From Pseudomonas putida (GTDB taxonomy: Bacteria > Pseudomonadota > Gammaproteobacteria > Pseudomonadales > Pseudomonadaceae), in assembly GCF_002025705.1 (NCBI RefSeq), contig NZ_CP018846.1, positions 5,509,501 to 5,573,500 of the forward strand: a stretch of 64,000 nt of DNA, written 5' to 3'. This document shows positions 1-7,532 of this stretch, one piece after another; positions within the stretch are counted from its first letter, which is position 1; each line of letters opens with the position of its first letter. The notes beneath the pieces were generated by a model, which made no database searches, was not told the DNA's origin, and saw nothing but the letters and a program-made list of their open reading frames with translations. A program made the translations under genes and the position numbers.

Positions 1-134
1 GAGGGCCATGCTAGGAAGGCTGTGCGAAGGTTCTGTGGCTTTTGGGCAAAAGCCGCTGATAGTGGTATAGGCAGATTTGGTAGTGGCCGTGAGGGCCTAT
101 TCGCGGGTAAACCCGCGAAGAAACCAACACCGAT
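1..134. repeat. Intergenic edge with a single REP-like palindrome
   Basis: No gene is visible before the LysR gene's stop codon. A short palindrome, TTCGCGGGTAAACCCGCGAA, lies at about 100-119. It is the core of the P. putida REP type seen as a full pair at 3.8 kb. The window edge prevents deciding whether it is half of a pair. Confidence 0.6.
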
Positions 135-1004
135 TCAGAACTGCGAACCCACCACTTCCTGCGCCACGCCCAGGAATGCTGCCGGCAAGCGGGCCTGGCG
201 CCGCTCCTTCAGGCAATACAGATACTCATGCATCACTGGCGCATTCTCCAACGCCAGCACCCGCAGCTCCGGGTTGTGCGGCACCTCGTGGCGGGCGATC
301 ACGCTGATGCCGATATTGCGCAGCACCGCCTCGCGGATCGACTCACGGCTGCCGATCTCCAGCAACGCCCCGGCCTTGACCCCGGCATCCAGCATCATCT
401 GCTCGGTCAGCTTGCGCGTGGTCGAGCCCTTCTCGCGCATCAACAAGCAATGCCCCGCCACCACTTCGATAGACACCGCCTGCCGATGCGCCAGCGGATG
501 ATTGCGGTGCACCGCCACCACCAGCGGGTCGGAGCCAAGCACCCGGCGCACCAGGCGCGCATCCTCCACCAGCTGCGACGACGCGGCGATATCCACCCGG
601 TAGTCTTCGAGCATCTCCAACACCTGCTGGGAGTTGCCGATCTCCACCATCACCTCGACCTGGGGCAGGCGCTCGCGGAAGATCTTCACCAGGTCGAGGA
701 TGTAATACGGCGCAGTAGCGGCAATGCGCAAGCTGCCCTGGGCCTGGCCGCAGTTGCGCAACTCGAACTCGATGTCAGCCTCCTGCTGCAGCAGCGCCTT
801 GACCATCGGCAGCAGGCGCACGCCCTCCTCGCTCAGCACCAGGCGCCGGCCACCGCGGTAGAACAGCTCCACCGCATAGTGGCTTTCCAGGTTGCGGATC
901 TGCGTGGTCACCGTGGGCTGGCTGAGCCCGAGCTTCTTCGCCGCCAGGGTGATGCTGCCCAGGCGGGCCACCATGTAGAAGGCTTTGAGCTCGGCACTCA
1001 GCAT
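135..1004 (-). CDS. LysR-family transcriptional regulator
   Basis: A 289-residue LysR-type regulator. Residues 1-60 form the winged helix-turn-helix (ITLAAKKLGLSQPTVTTQI is the recognition region), followed by the two-lobed co-inducer-binding domain (about 90-285). Length is normal for the family. The ATG lies 9 nt after the cadA stop, and its ribosome binding site (GAGG) overlaps that stop, so the two are probably co-transcribed. This is unusual, because LysR genes normally sit divergent from their target. The inducer and targets cannot be read from the sequence; a role in metal response is only suggested by position. Confidence 0.9.
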   Translation of the reverse strand: MLSAELKAFYMVARLGSITLAAKKLGLSQPTVTTQIRNLESHYAVELFYRGGRRLVLSEEGVRLLPMVKALLQQEADIEFELRNCGQAQGSLRIAATAPYYILDLVKIFRERLPQVEVMVEIGNSQQVLEMLEDYRVDIAASSQLVEDARLVRRVLGSDPLVVAVHRNHPLAHRQAVSIEVVAGHCLLMREKGSTTRKLTEQMMLDAGVKAGALLEIGSRESIREAVLRNIGISVIARHEVPHNPELRVLALENAPVMHEYLYCLKERRQARLPAAFLGVAQEVVGSQF

Positions 1005-1013
1005 TGCAGGACC

Positions 1014-3266
1014 TCATTTGCGCAGCAGGCGCAGACCGTTGAACACCACCAGCAGGCTCACGCCCATGTCGGCGAAAACCGCCATCCACATGGTGGCCAT
1101 GCCGGCAAAGGTGATTGCCAGGAATATCGCCTTGATACCCAGCGCCAGAACGATGTTCTGCGTCAGGATCGCCGCACTTTGGCGCGACAGCCTGACGAAC
1201 GCCGGGATTTTGCGCAAGTCATCATCCATCAGCGCCACATCGGCGGTCTCGATCGCCGTGTCGGTACCGGCCGCCGCCATGGCGAAGCCGATTTCGGCAC
1301 GGGCCAGGGCTGGCGCGTCGTTGATGCCATCGCCAACCATGCCGACCCGGTGCCCTTCGACGTACAGCTGCTCGATGCTGCGCAGCTTGTCAGCCGGCAG
1401 CAAGTTGCCCTCGGCGCGGTCGATACCCACCTGCGCGGCGATGGCCTGGGCGGTGTGCGGATTGTCGCCGGTCAACATGACGGTCTTGATGCCCAGCGCG
1501 TGCAGCTCGGCGATTGCCTGGCGGCTGCTGTCCTTGACCGTGTCGGCCACGGCGAACAGTGCCAACGGCCCGGAACGGTCGAGCAGCAGGACCACGGTCT
1601 TGCCCTGGCGCTCCAGTGCATCCAGCTGTGCTTCCAGCTCTGGTGAGCACAGGCCCAATTCTTCGACCAGCCGGTGATTGCCCAGATGGTAGGTTTCGCC
1701 GTCGATTTCACCACGCACGCCACGGCCGGCAAGGGCCGCGAATTCACTGACCTCGCTCAGCGGCACGTTCTGCGCCTTGGCGAACTGGGCAATGGCGCCA
1801 GACACTGGGTGATCTGAACGGTCAGCCAGGCTCGCCGCCAACGCCTGGGCGCGGCCCTCGAACAGGGGGTCGAGCACTTTGGTGTCGGTTTGCACCGGTT
1901 TGCCGTGGGTGATGGTGCCGGTCTTGTCCAGGGCCAGGAAGTCCAGCTTGCGCCCACCTTCCAGGTATACCCCGCCCTTGATCAGGATGCCCTTGCGTGC
2001 CGCAGCAGCCAAACCGCTGACGATGGTCACCGGGGTAGAAATGACCAGCGCACACGGGCAGGCCACCACCAGCAGCACCAGCGCGCGGTACACCCAGTCG
2101 AACCAGGCCCCGGCCATGAACAACGGCGGAATCACTGCCACCGCCAGGGCCACGGCGAACACCACAGGGGTGTAGATGCGAGAGAACTGGTCGACGAAGC
2201 GCTGGGTAGGCGCACGCGCCCCCTGTGCTTCTTCGACGGCCTTGATGATGCGCGCCAGGGTCGACTGCCCGGCGGCGGCCGTCACCCGGTACTCCAAGGC
2301 ACCGGCCTGGTTGATGGTGCCGGCGAACAGCTTGTCGCCCGCTGCCTTTTCTACGGGCAAGCTTTCGCCGGTGATCGGTGCCTGATCGACGCTGGACTGC
2401 CCGCTGACCACTTCGCCATCCAGGCCGATGCGTTCACCCGGGCGCACCCGTACCAAGGCACCGATAGCCACCGCGCGCACTTCCACCTCACGCCACTGGC
2501 CATCGGCCTGCTGCACCGTAGCCATGTCCGGGGCCAGTTGCATCAGCCCGCCAATGGCATTGCGCGCACGGTCCAGCGAGCGCGCCTCGATCAGTTCGGC
2601 GACGGTGAACAGCACCATGACCATGGCCGCTTCCGGCCACTGGCCAATCAGCACGGCGCCGGTCACGGCAATGCTCATCAGCGCATTGATGTTGAGGTTG
2701 CGGTTCTTCAGGGCGATCCAGCCCTTCTTGTAGGTGCCCAGGCCGCAAACGAGGATTGCCACCAGTGCGAGCGCGGCAACCAGCCACTCCGGCCCAAGCT
2801 TGGCGAAGTGCACGATTTCGGCGGTGATCGCGGCAATACCCGACAATGCCAGAGGCAACCAGCGTGACTTGTGCGGCTTCGCTGCGGTGGCGCTGCCATC
2901 GTCTTCAACGGCCAGCGGCTCGGCTTTCATGCCCAGGCTGTCGATGGCGCGCTCGATCTCGCCCGTGCCGCTCAAGGTATGGCGCACGCCCAGCACGCGG
3001 GTGATCAGGTTGAATTCCAGCTGCTCGATGCCCGCCAGCTTGCCCAGCTTGTCCTGGATCAGGGTCTGCTCGGTGGGGCAATCCATGGCGTCGATGCGAA
3101 AACGGCTGAGCCGGGCGTGGCTGCTGGCTTTCTCGCTCAGTTGCACCAACGCGGGCGCGGCACTGGAACCACAGCAGCTGTGACCATGGGCGGCATGCCC
3201 ATGGGCTTCATCGCCACGGGCATGGTCGTGTGGATGCTTGTGTTCGTGGCTGACAGGCTGGTTCAT
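1014..3266 (-). CDS. cadA: Cadmium/zinc-exporting P1B-type ATPase
   Basis: An inner-membrane ATPase that pumps Cd2+, Zn2+ and probably Pb2+ to the periplasm. The N-terminus is histidine-rich (HEHKHPHDHARGDEAHGHAAHGH), followed by an HMA-like metal domain (DCPTEQ in place of the usual CxxC). Later come the ACPCALVIS metal-binding helix, the DKTGT phosphorylation site, an HP locus in the nucleotide domain and GDGINDAPAL. The ATG at 3266 is preferred over the upstream ATG at 3305 because AAGGATG precedes it and the longer form would run into the promoter. It is divergent from cadR, with a MerR-type operator between them. About 750 residues is the usual size. Confidence 0.95.
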   Translation of the reverse strand: MNQPVSHEHKHPHDHARGDEAHGHAAHGHSCCGSSAAPALVQLSEKASSHARLSRFRIDAMDCPTEQTLIQDKLGKLAGIEQLEFNLITRVLGVRHTLSGTGEIERAIDSLGMKAEPLAVEDDGSATAAKPHKSRWLPLALSGIAAITAEIVHFAKLGPEWLVAALALVAILVCGLGTYKKGWIALKNRNLNINALMSIAVTGAVLIGQWPEAAMVMVLFTVAELIEARSLDRARNAIGGLMQLAPDMATVQQADGQWREVEVRAVAIGALVRVRPGERIGLDGEVVSGQSSVDQAPITGESLPVEKAAGDKLFAGTINQAGALEYRVTAAAGQSTLARIIKAVEEAQGARAPTQRFVDQFSRIYTPVVFAVALAVAVIPPLFMAGAWFDWVYRALVLLVVACPCALVISTPVTIVSGLAAAARKGILIKGGVYLEGGRKLDFLALDKTGTITHGKPVQTDTKVLDPLFEGRAQALAASLADRSDHPVSGAIAQFAKAQNVPLSEVSEFAALAGRGVRGEIDGETYHLGNHRLVEELGLCSPELEAQLDALERQGKTVVLLLDRSGPLALFAVADTVKDSSRQAIAELHALGIKTVMLTGDNPHTAQAIAAQVGIDRAEGNLLPADKLRSIEQLYVEGHRVGMVGDGINDAPALARAEIGFAMAAAGTDTAIETADVALMDDDLRKIPAFVRLSRQSAAILTQNIVLALGIKAIFLAITFAGMATMWMAVFADMGVSLLVVFNGLRLLRK

Positions 3267-3295
3267 GAGGTCATCCTTAAATTGAGCCTGTTGCC

Positions 3296-3327
3296 AAGTG
3301 AACACCCTGTAGCCACTATAGGGTCAA
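3296..3327 (-). promoter_or_regulatory. MerR/CadR-type operator-promoter for cadA
   Basis: The cadA promoter has a -35 TTGACC (3322-3327, minus strand) and a -10-like TCACTT or TTCACT placed 19-20 nt away. This is the overlong spacer typical of MerR-activated promoters. A nearly perfect 21-bp dyad (ACCCTGTAG...CTATAGGGT, 3304-3324) fills the spacer. This geometry is that of CadR/ZntR/PbrR operators, where the metal-bound activator untwists DNA to align the promoter elements. Confidence 0.85.
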
Positions 3328-3349
3328 GCCAATTGCTGGAGATTTCGTC

Positions 3350-3793
3350 ATGAAGATCGGAGAGCTGGCCAAAGCCACCGATTGCGCCGTGGAAACCATC
3401 CGTTATTACGAGCGTGAACAACTGCTGCCGGAGCCTGCGCGCTCCGAGGGCAATTACCGGCAGTACACCCAGGCCCACGTCGAACGGCTGACCTTCATCC
3501 GCAACTGCCGGACGCTGGACATGACCCTGGACGAAATCCGCAGCCTGCTGCGCCTGCGCGACAGCCCCGACGACTCGTGCGGTAGCGTCAATGCGCTAAT
3601 CGATGAGCATATCGAGCATGTGCAGGCGCGTATCGATGGCTTGGTAGCGTTGCAGGAGCAGCTGGTTGAGCTGCGTCGGCGCTGCAATGCGCAAGGGGCG
3701 GAGTGCGCGATCTTGCAGCAACTTGAGACGAATGGGGCGGTATCGGTGCCGGATACCGAACATTCGCATGTAGGCCGAAGCCACGGACATTGA
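3350..3793 (+). CDS. cadR: Cadmium-responsive MerR-family regulator CadR
   Basis: A 147-residue MerR-family activator of the divergent cadA gene. The N-terminus has the MerR helix-turn-helix (GELAKATDCAVETIRYYEREQLLP), followed by a dimerisation helix. Cysteines lie at 77, 112 and 119, the positions known to bind cadmium in CadR. The C-terminus is histidine-rich (HSHVGRSHGH), a hallmark of Pseudomonas CadR and absent from most ZntR and PbrR proteins. The promoter dyad lies 26-46 nt upstream of the ATG, so the protein should also regulate itself. Confidence 0.95.
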   Translation: MKIGELAKATDCAVETIRYYEREQLLPEPARSEGNYRQYTQAHVERLTFIRNCRTLDMTLDEIRSLLRLRDSPDDSCGSVNALIDEHIEHVQARIDGLVALQEQLVELRRRCNAQGAECAILQQLETNGAVSVPDTEHSHVGRSHGH

Positions 3794-3800
3794 GCCTACA

Positions 3801-3897
3801 GCTTCGCGGGTAAACCCGCTCCCACAGGTACTGCACAGGCCTGCCGCTTGTGCGATCCCTGTGGGAGCGGGTTTACCCGCGAATAGGCCTCTTCAGG
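3801..3897. repeat. REP pair, GCGGGTTTACCCGC type
   Basis: Two inverted copies of a 25-nt REP unit (3802-3827 and 3859-3883) face each other across about 31 nt between the convergent cadR and thyA ends. The unit is CTGTGGGAGCGGG followed by TTTACCCGCGAA. Such pairs are thought to protect mRNA 3' ends or bind gyrase and IHF. Confidence 0.9.
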
Positions 3898-3910
3898 CGA
3901 TAGAGACCTG

Positions 3911-4882
3911 TCAGACCGCCATCGGCGCCGTCATCGGCGCATGGTGCTCGTACCCTTCCAGGCTGAAGTCGCTCGGCTCGATCTTTTCCAGCCACTCCGG
4001 CTCGTACTTGCCGGTCTTGGCAAACTCCGGCACACGATCACTGATCACCAGCTTCGGCGCTTCCAGTGGCTCGCGCTTGAGCTGCTCGTTGAGCATGTCC
4101 AGGTGGTTTTCATACACATGGGCATCGCCGATGAAGTAGGTGAACCAGCGCGGGGTGTAACCGGTCAGGCGGCCGAACAGCGATAGCAGCGCCGCGCCCT
4201 CGGTGAGGTTGAACGGTGTGCCCAGGCCCAGGTCGTTGGAACGGATATAGAGAGTCAGGGAAATTTCCTTGGTCTCGACATTCGGGTGGAACTGGTACAA
4301 CAGGTGGCACGGCGGCAAGGCCATTTCGTCGAGCTGGGCGCAGTTCCAGCCGTGGAACAGGATGCGCCGGCTACCCGGGTCGTTGGCGATGGTGTCCAGG
4401 CACTGGCGCACCTGGTCGATGGCCTTGTACAGGATGACGAACGCTACGCCGTCCTCTTCGTCCTGGGCGATGCGGCGGAATCCCGCCTTCTCGGCCATTT
4501 CGATGGCCGCCGGGTTGCTCAGCGGGATGCGCTTGTAGCCCGGCCACTGGCGCCATTGCACGCCGTAGATCTCGCCAAGGTCGTCATGGCCCTGACGGAA
4601 CGGGTTGGCCAGCCACTGGGCGTTCTCGTTGGCGTTCTGGTCCCAGACCTTGCAGCCCAGCTCGCGGAATTCACCGGCATTCTTCACGCCACGCAGGAAA
4701 CCGACCATCTCGCCGATCGCCGACTTGAACGCCAGCTTGCGCGTGGTGATGGCCGGGAAGCCCTTCTGCAGGTCGAAACGCAGCATCGCGCCCGGCAGGC
4801 TGATGGTGCGGATGCCGGTGCGGTTGCCCTGCAGCGTGCCGTTCTCGATGACGTCGCGGACCAGGTCCAGATACTGTTTCAT
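3911..4882 (-). CDS. thyA: Thymidylate synthase
   Basis: Converts dUMP to dTMP with methylene-tetrahydrofolate; cytoplasmic. The catalytic cysteine is Cys192 in the ALPPCHLLYQF motif, and the dUMP-binding segment follows (RSNDLGLGTPFN). At 323 residues it is longer than the 264-residue E. coli enzyme; the insert lies around residues 80-150 and is usual in pseudomonads. It is the last gene of the TSUP permease-lgt-thyA set, but a terminator stands between lgt and thyA, so it may also have its own expression. Confidence 0.97.
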   Translation of the reverse strand: MKQYLDLVRDVIENGTLQGNRTGIRTISLPGAMLRFDLQKGFPAITTRKLAFKSAIGEMVGFLRGVKNAGEFRELGCKVWDQNANENAQWLANPFRQGHDDLGEIYGVQWRQWPGYKRIPLSNPAAIEMAEKAGFRRIAQDEEDGVAFVILYKAIDQVRQCLDTIANDPGSRRILFHGWNCAQLDEMALPPCHLLYQFHPNVETKEISLTLYIRSNDLGLGTPFNLTEGAALLSLFGRLTGYTPRWFTYFIGDAHVYENHLDMLNEQLKREPLEAPKLVISDRVPEFAKTGKYEPEWLEKIEPSDFSLEGYEHHAPMTAPMAV

Positions 4883-4895
4883 GGCTTACCTGTAA

Positions 4896-4925
4896 CAAAA
4901 ACGGCAGGGGGATCACCCCTGCCGT
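4896..4925 (-). terminator. Rho-independent terminator after lgt
   Basis: On the minus strand an 11-bp stem (ACGGCAGGGG paired with CCCCTGCCGT around a GATC-containing loop) is followed by TTTTTG. It sits between the lgt stop and the thyA start, so it should limit readthrough from lgt into thyA. Confidence 0.8.
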
Positions 4926-4933
4926 GGGAATAA

Positions 4934-5740
4934 TCAGGCGGGTTTCGCCGTGGGTTTGCGATTATAAGCCCACCAGATCAGGCCAAGGCCAGCCAGGATC
5001 ATCGGCACGCAGAGAATCTGACCCATGGTCAACCAGCCCCAGGCGATGTAACCGAGCTGCGCGTCCGGCACGCGGACGAATTCCACGATGAAGCGGAAGA
5101 TGCCGTAGAACAGCGCAAACATGCCGGAAACCGCCATGGTTGGCCGCGGCTTGCGCGAGAACAGCCAGAGGATGACGAACAGCGCCACGCCTTCCAGGGC
5201 GAACTGGTACAGCTGCGACGGGTGGCGCGGCAGCTGCGCCGGGTCGCTGAACGGTGGGAAGATCATCGCCCATGGCACATCGGTAGGCTTGCCCCACAGC
5301 TCGGCATTGATGAAGTTGCCGATACGCCCGGCGCCCAGACCAATCGGCACCAGCGGCGCAACGAAGTCCATCAGCTCGAAGAACGACTTGTTGTTGCGCT
5401 TGCCGAACCACAGCGCGGCCAGCATCACACCGATGAAGCCACCGTGGAACGACATGCCGCCCTTCCACACCTCGAAGATCAGCGTCGGGTTGGCCAGGTA
5501 GGCGTGCAGGTCGTAGAACAGCACGTAACCCAGGCGCCCACCGACAATCACACCCATCGACAGCCAGAACACCAGGTCGGAGAGTTTCTCGCGGGTCCAG
5601 GTTGGGTCGAAGCGGTTGAGCCGGCGCGAGGCCAGCAGCCAGGCGCCGCCGATGCCAACCAGGTACATCAGCCCGTACCAGTGGATTTTCAGTGGCCCGA
5701 GGGCTACGGCCACGGGGTCTATCTGCGGGTAAGGCAGCAT
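4934..5740 (-). CDS. lgt: Prolipoprotein diacylglyceryl transferase
   Basis: An inner-membrane enzyme that transfers diacylglycerol from phosphatidylglycerol to the lipobox cysteine of prolipoproteins, the first step of lipoprotein maturation. The 268-residue protein has about seven membrane segments. It carries the family signature GAGRIGNFINAELWG and the HGGFIG stretch with the conserved histidine (GMSFHGGFIG). It starts 16 nt after the TSUP permease gene and precedes thyA; lgt-thyA linkage is common in proteobacteria. Confidence 0.97.
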   Translation of the reverse strand: MLPYPQIDPVAVALGPLKIHWYGLMYLVGIGGAWLLASRRLNRFDPTWTREKLSDLVFWLSMGVIVGGRLGYVLFYDLHAYLANPTLIFEVWKGGMSFHGGFIGVMLAALWFGKRNNKSFFELMDFVAPLVPIGLGAGRIGNFINAELWGKPTDVPWAMIFPPFSDPAQLPRHPSQLYQFALEGVALFVILWLFSRKPRPTMAVSGMFALFYGIFRFIVEFVRVPDAQLGYIAWGWLTMGQILCVPMILAGLGLIWWAYNRKPTAKPA

Positions 5741-5756
5741 GGAACTTCCTCTCGAT

Positions 5757-6539
5757 TCAAATCAGAAAGCTGAGGCCGACGCAGAACAGCAAGGCTGCGA
5801 ACAGGCGTTTCAACAGGCGTGGCGACAGCTTGTGCGCCAGGCGCGCGCCGAAGCGCGCGAAAAACATGCTGGTCACGGCAATGCCGACCAGCGCCGGCAA
5901 GTAGACGAAACCCAGGCTGTGAGGCGGCAGGTGTTCCTCGTGCCAGCCCAGCAGCATGAAGCTCAGGGCACTGGCCAGGGCGATCGGCAAGCCGCAGGCC
6001 GATGAGGTGGCCACTGCCTTTTGCATCGGCAGGCCGCGCCAGGTCAGGAATGGCACGGTCAGCGAACCGCCGCCGATGCCGAAGATTGCCGACGCCCAGC
6101 CGATCACCCCGCCGGCACCGACCAATACCGGTTTGCCGGGGAGGCCATGGCTGGCCTTGGGCTTGAGGTCCAGGGCCATCTGCGCGGCGATGATCAGGGC
6201 AAACACGCCGATGATCTTCTGCAATTGCGGGCCCTGGATCAGTGAAGCAGTCTTGGCGCCGATACCTGCGCCCAGGAGGATGCCGAGGGTCATCCAGGCG
6301 AATATCGGCCACTGCACCGCGCCCTTGCGATGGTGCTCGAGCACGGCGTTGATCGAGGTGAAGACGATGGTCGCCAGCGAGGTACCGACTGCCAGGTGAG
6401 TCAGCACCGACGCGTCGAAGCCTTGCAGGGTGAAGCTGAACACCAGCACCGGCACGATGATGATGCCGCCGCCCACGCCGAACAGCCCGGCCAGCACACC
6501 GGCACAGGCGCCCAACAGCAGATAAAGCACGAATTCCAT
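5757..6539 (-). CDS. TSUP (TauE/SafE-type) membrane permease
   Basis: A 260-residue inner-membrane protein of the TSUP family, whose members export or import sulfite, sulfoacetate and other small organic anions. Eight or so hydrophobic segments are visible, with duplicated family motifs (GLFGVGGGIIIVPVLV near the N-terminus and GIGGGSLTVPFL in the second half). The ATG at 6539 (MEFVLYLLLG) is preferred because the upstream extension to 6560 is short, polar and atypical. Probable first gene of the lgt operon. The substrate is unknown. Confidence 0.88.
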   Translation of the reverse strand: MEFVLYLLLGACAGVLAGLFGVGGGIIIVPVLVFSFTLQGFDASVLTHLAVGTSLATIVFTSINAVLEHHRKGAVQWPIFAWMTLGILLGAGIGAKTASLIQGPQLQKIIGVFALIIAAQMALDLKPKASHGLPGKPVLVGAGGVIGWASAIFGIGGGSLTVPFLTWRGLPMQKAVATSSACGLPIALASALSFMLLGWHEEHLPPHSLGFVYLPALVGIAVTSMFFARFGARLAHKLSPRLLKRLFAALLFCVGLSFLI

Positions 6540-6668
6540 TCGTCTTCCCCGAGAAAACAATCCGGCATGGTAACGGAAGCCGGGCTCGTGGCTCTAGTGA
6601 ACTCTGTGACAGGATGGATCGACACCCGTGCAGTGGGTACAGTGGGCAAAAACACAGAGGCCCAACCT

Positions 6669-7415
6669 ATGTGCCTGATCGTATTCGCCTGGCGGCCAGG
6701 GCATGCCCTGCCGCTGATCGTCGCGGCCAACCGTGACGAGTTCTATGCCCGGCCGACCCAGGCCCTGGCAGCCTGGGAGGATGCGCCCGGGGTGCATGCC
6801 GGGCGCGACCTTGAGGCCGGCGGCACCTGGCTGGGCATCGGCCCGCAGGGGCGCTTTGCGGCGCTGACCAACATTCGCGATCCCGGGCAGGTGCTGGGGC
6901 CGCGCTCGCGGGGCGAGTTGGTGGCGGCGTATCTGCAGGGTGAGCTGGGGGTGGAGGCCTACCTCAATCAGGTAGCCAGCCGCAGCGGGCAGTATTCGGG
7001 GTTCAACTTGCTGGCAGGTGATAGCCATCAGCTGGGCTACCTGCATGCCCGGGACGTGGCGCCACGCTTGCTGGAGGCGGGTGTGTACGGGCTTTCCAAT
7101 GCCGGGCTGGATACGCCATGGCCGAAGCTGGTGAAAGCACGCACAGGGTTGAAGGGGCTACTGGAAACGGCGGACCCACAACAATTGCTGGCGTTACTGG
7201 CGGATAACGAGCCGGCAGCAGACGGTGAGTTACCGGAGACCGGCGTAGGGGTGGCGACCGAGAAGTTGCTGTCGAGCGTGTTCATAGCCAGCCAGAACTA
7301 TGGCACTCGGGCAAGTACCGTGCTGATCGTGGATGATCAGGGCAGAAGACGGTTGGTTGAGCGCAGTTTCGGGCCCTTTGGTGGACATCTGGGGGAGGTC
7401 GAGGTGTTGGTTTGA
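6669..7415 (+). CDS. NRDE-motif protein (TANGO2 homologue)
   Basis: A 248-residue cytoplasmic protein that begins with the family signature MCLIVFAWRP and contains AANRDEFYARP, the NRDE motif that names the family. Eukaryotic TANGO2 homologues have been linked to heme and lipid handling; the bacterial role is not settled. The ATG at 6669 is chosen because the second residue is the conserved cysteine; longer readings in this frame lack family similarity. It is divergent from the TSUP gene. Confidence 0.88.
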   Translation: MCLIVFAWRPGHALPLIVAANRDEFYARPTQALAAWEDAPGVHAGRDLEAGGTWLGIGPQGRFAALTNIRDPGQVLGPRSRGELVAAYLQGELGVEAYLNQVASRSGQYSGFNLLAGDSHQLGYLHARDVAPRLLEAGVYGLSNAGLDTPWPKLVKARTGLKGLLETADPQQLLALLADNEPAADGELPETGVGVATEKLLSSVFIASQNYGTRASTVLIVDDQGRRRLVERSFGPFGGHLGEVEVLV

Positions 7416-7422
7416 GGGCCAT

Positions 7423-7526
7423 GGGGCTGCTTCGCAACCCTTTCGCGACACAAGGCCGCTCCTACAGAGATACACGATCCCCTGTAGGAGCGGCCTTGTG
7501 TCGCGAAAGGGCCGCAAAGCGGCCCC
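7423..7526. repeat. REP pair, GCGGCCTTGTGTCGCGAAAGG type
   Basis: Two long inverted arms, each holding a GTAGGAGCGGCCTTGTGTCG core and a GGGGC(T/C)GC tip, separated by a short loop. It lies between the convergent NRDE and ptsP genes. Similar pairs recur at 11.1, 16.1, 24.0, 28.7, 37.2 and 61.5 kb. Confidence 0.9.
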
Positions 7527-7532
7527 AAAATC

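Noticed and set aside
228..1646. 472-codon plus-strand frame at the left edge
   Set aside because: His- and Gln-rich antisense frame opposite the LysR and cadA genes, a typical by-product of high GC content.
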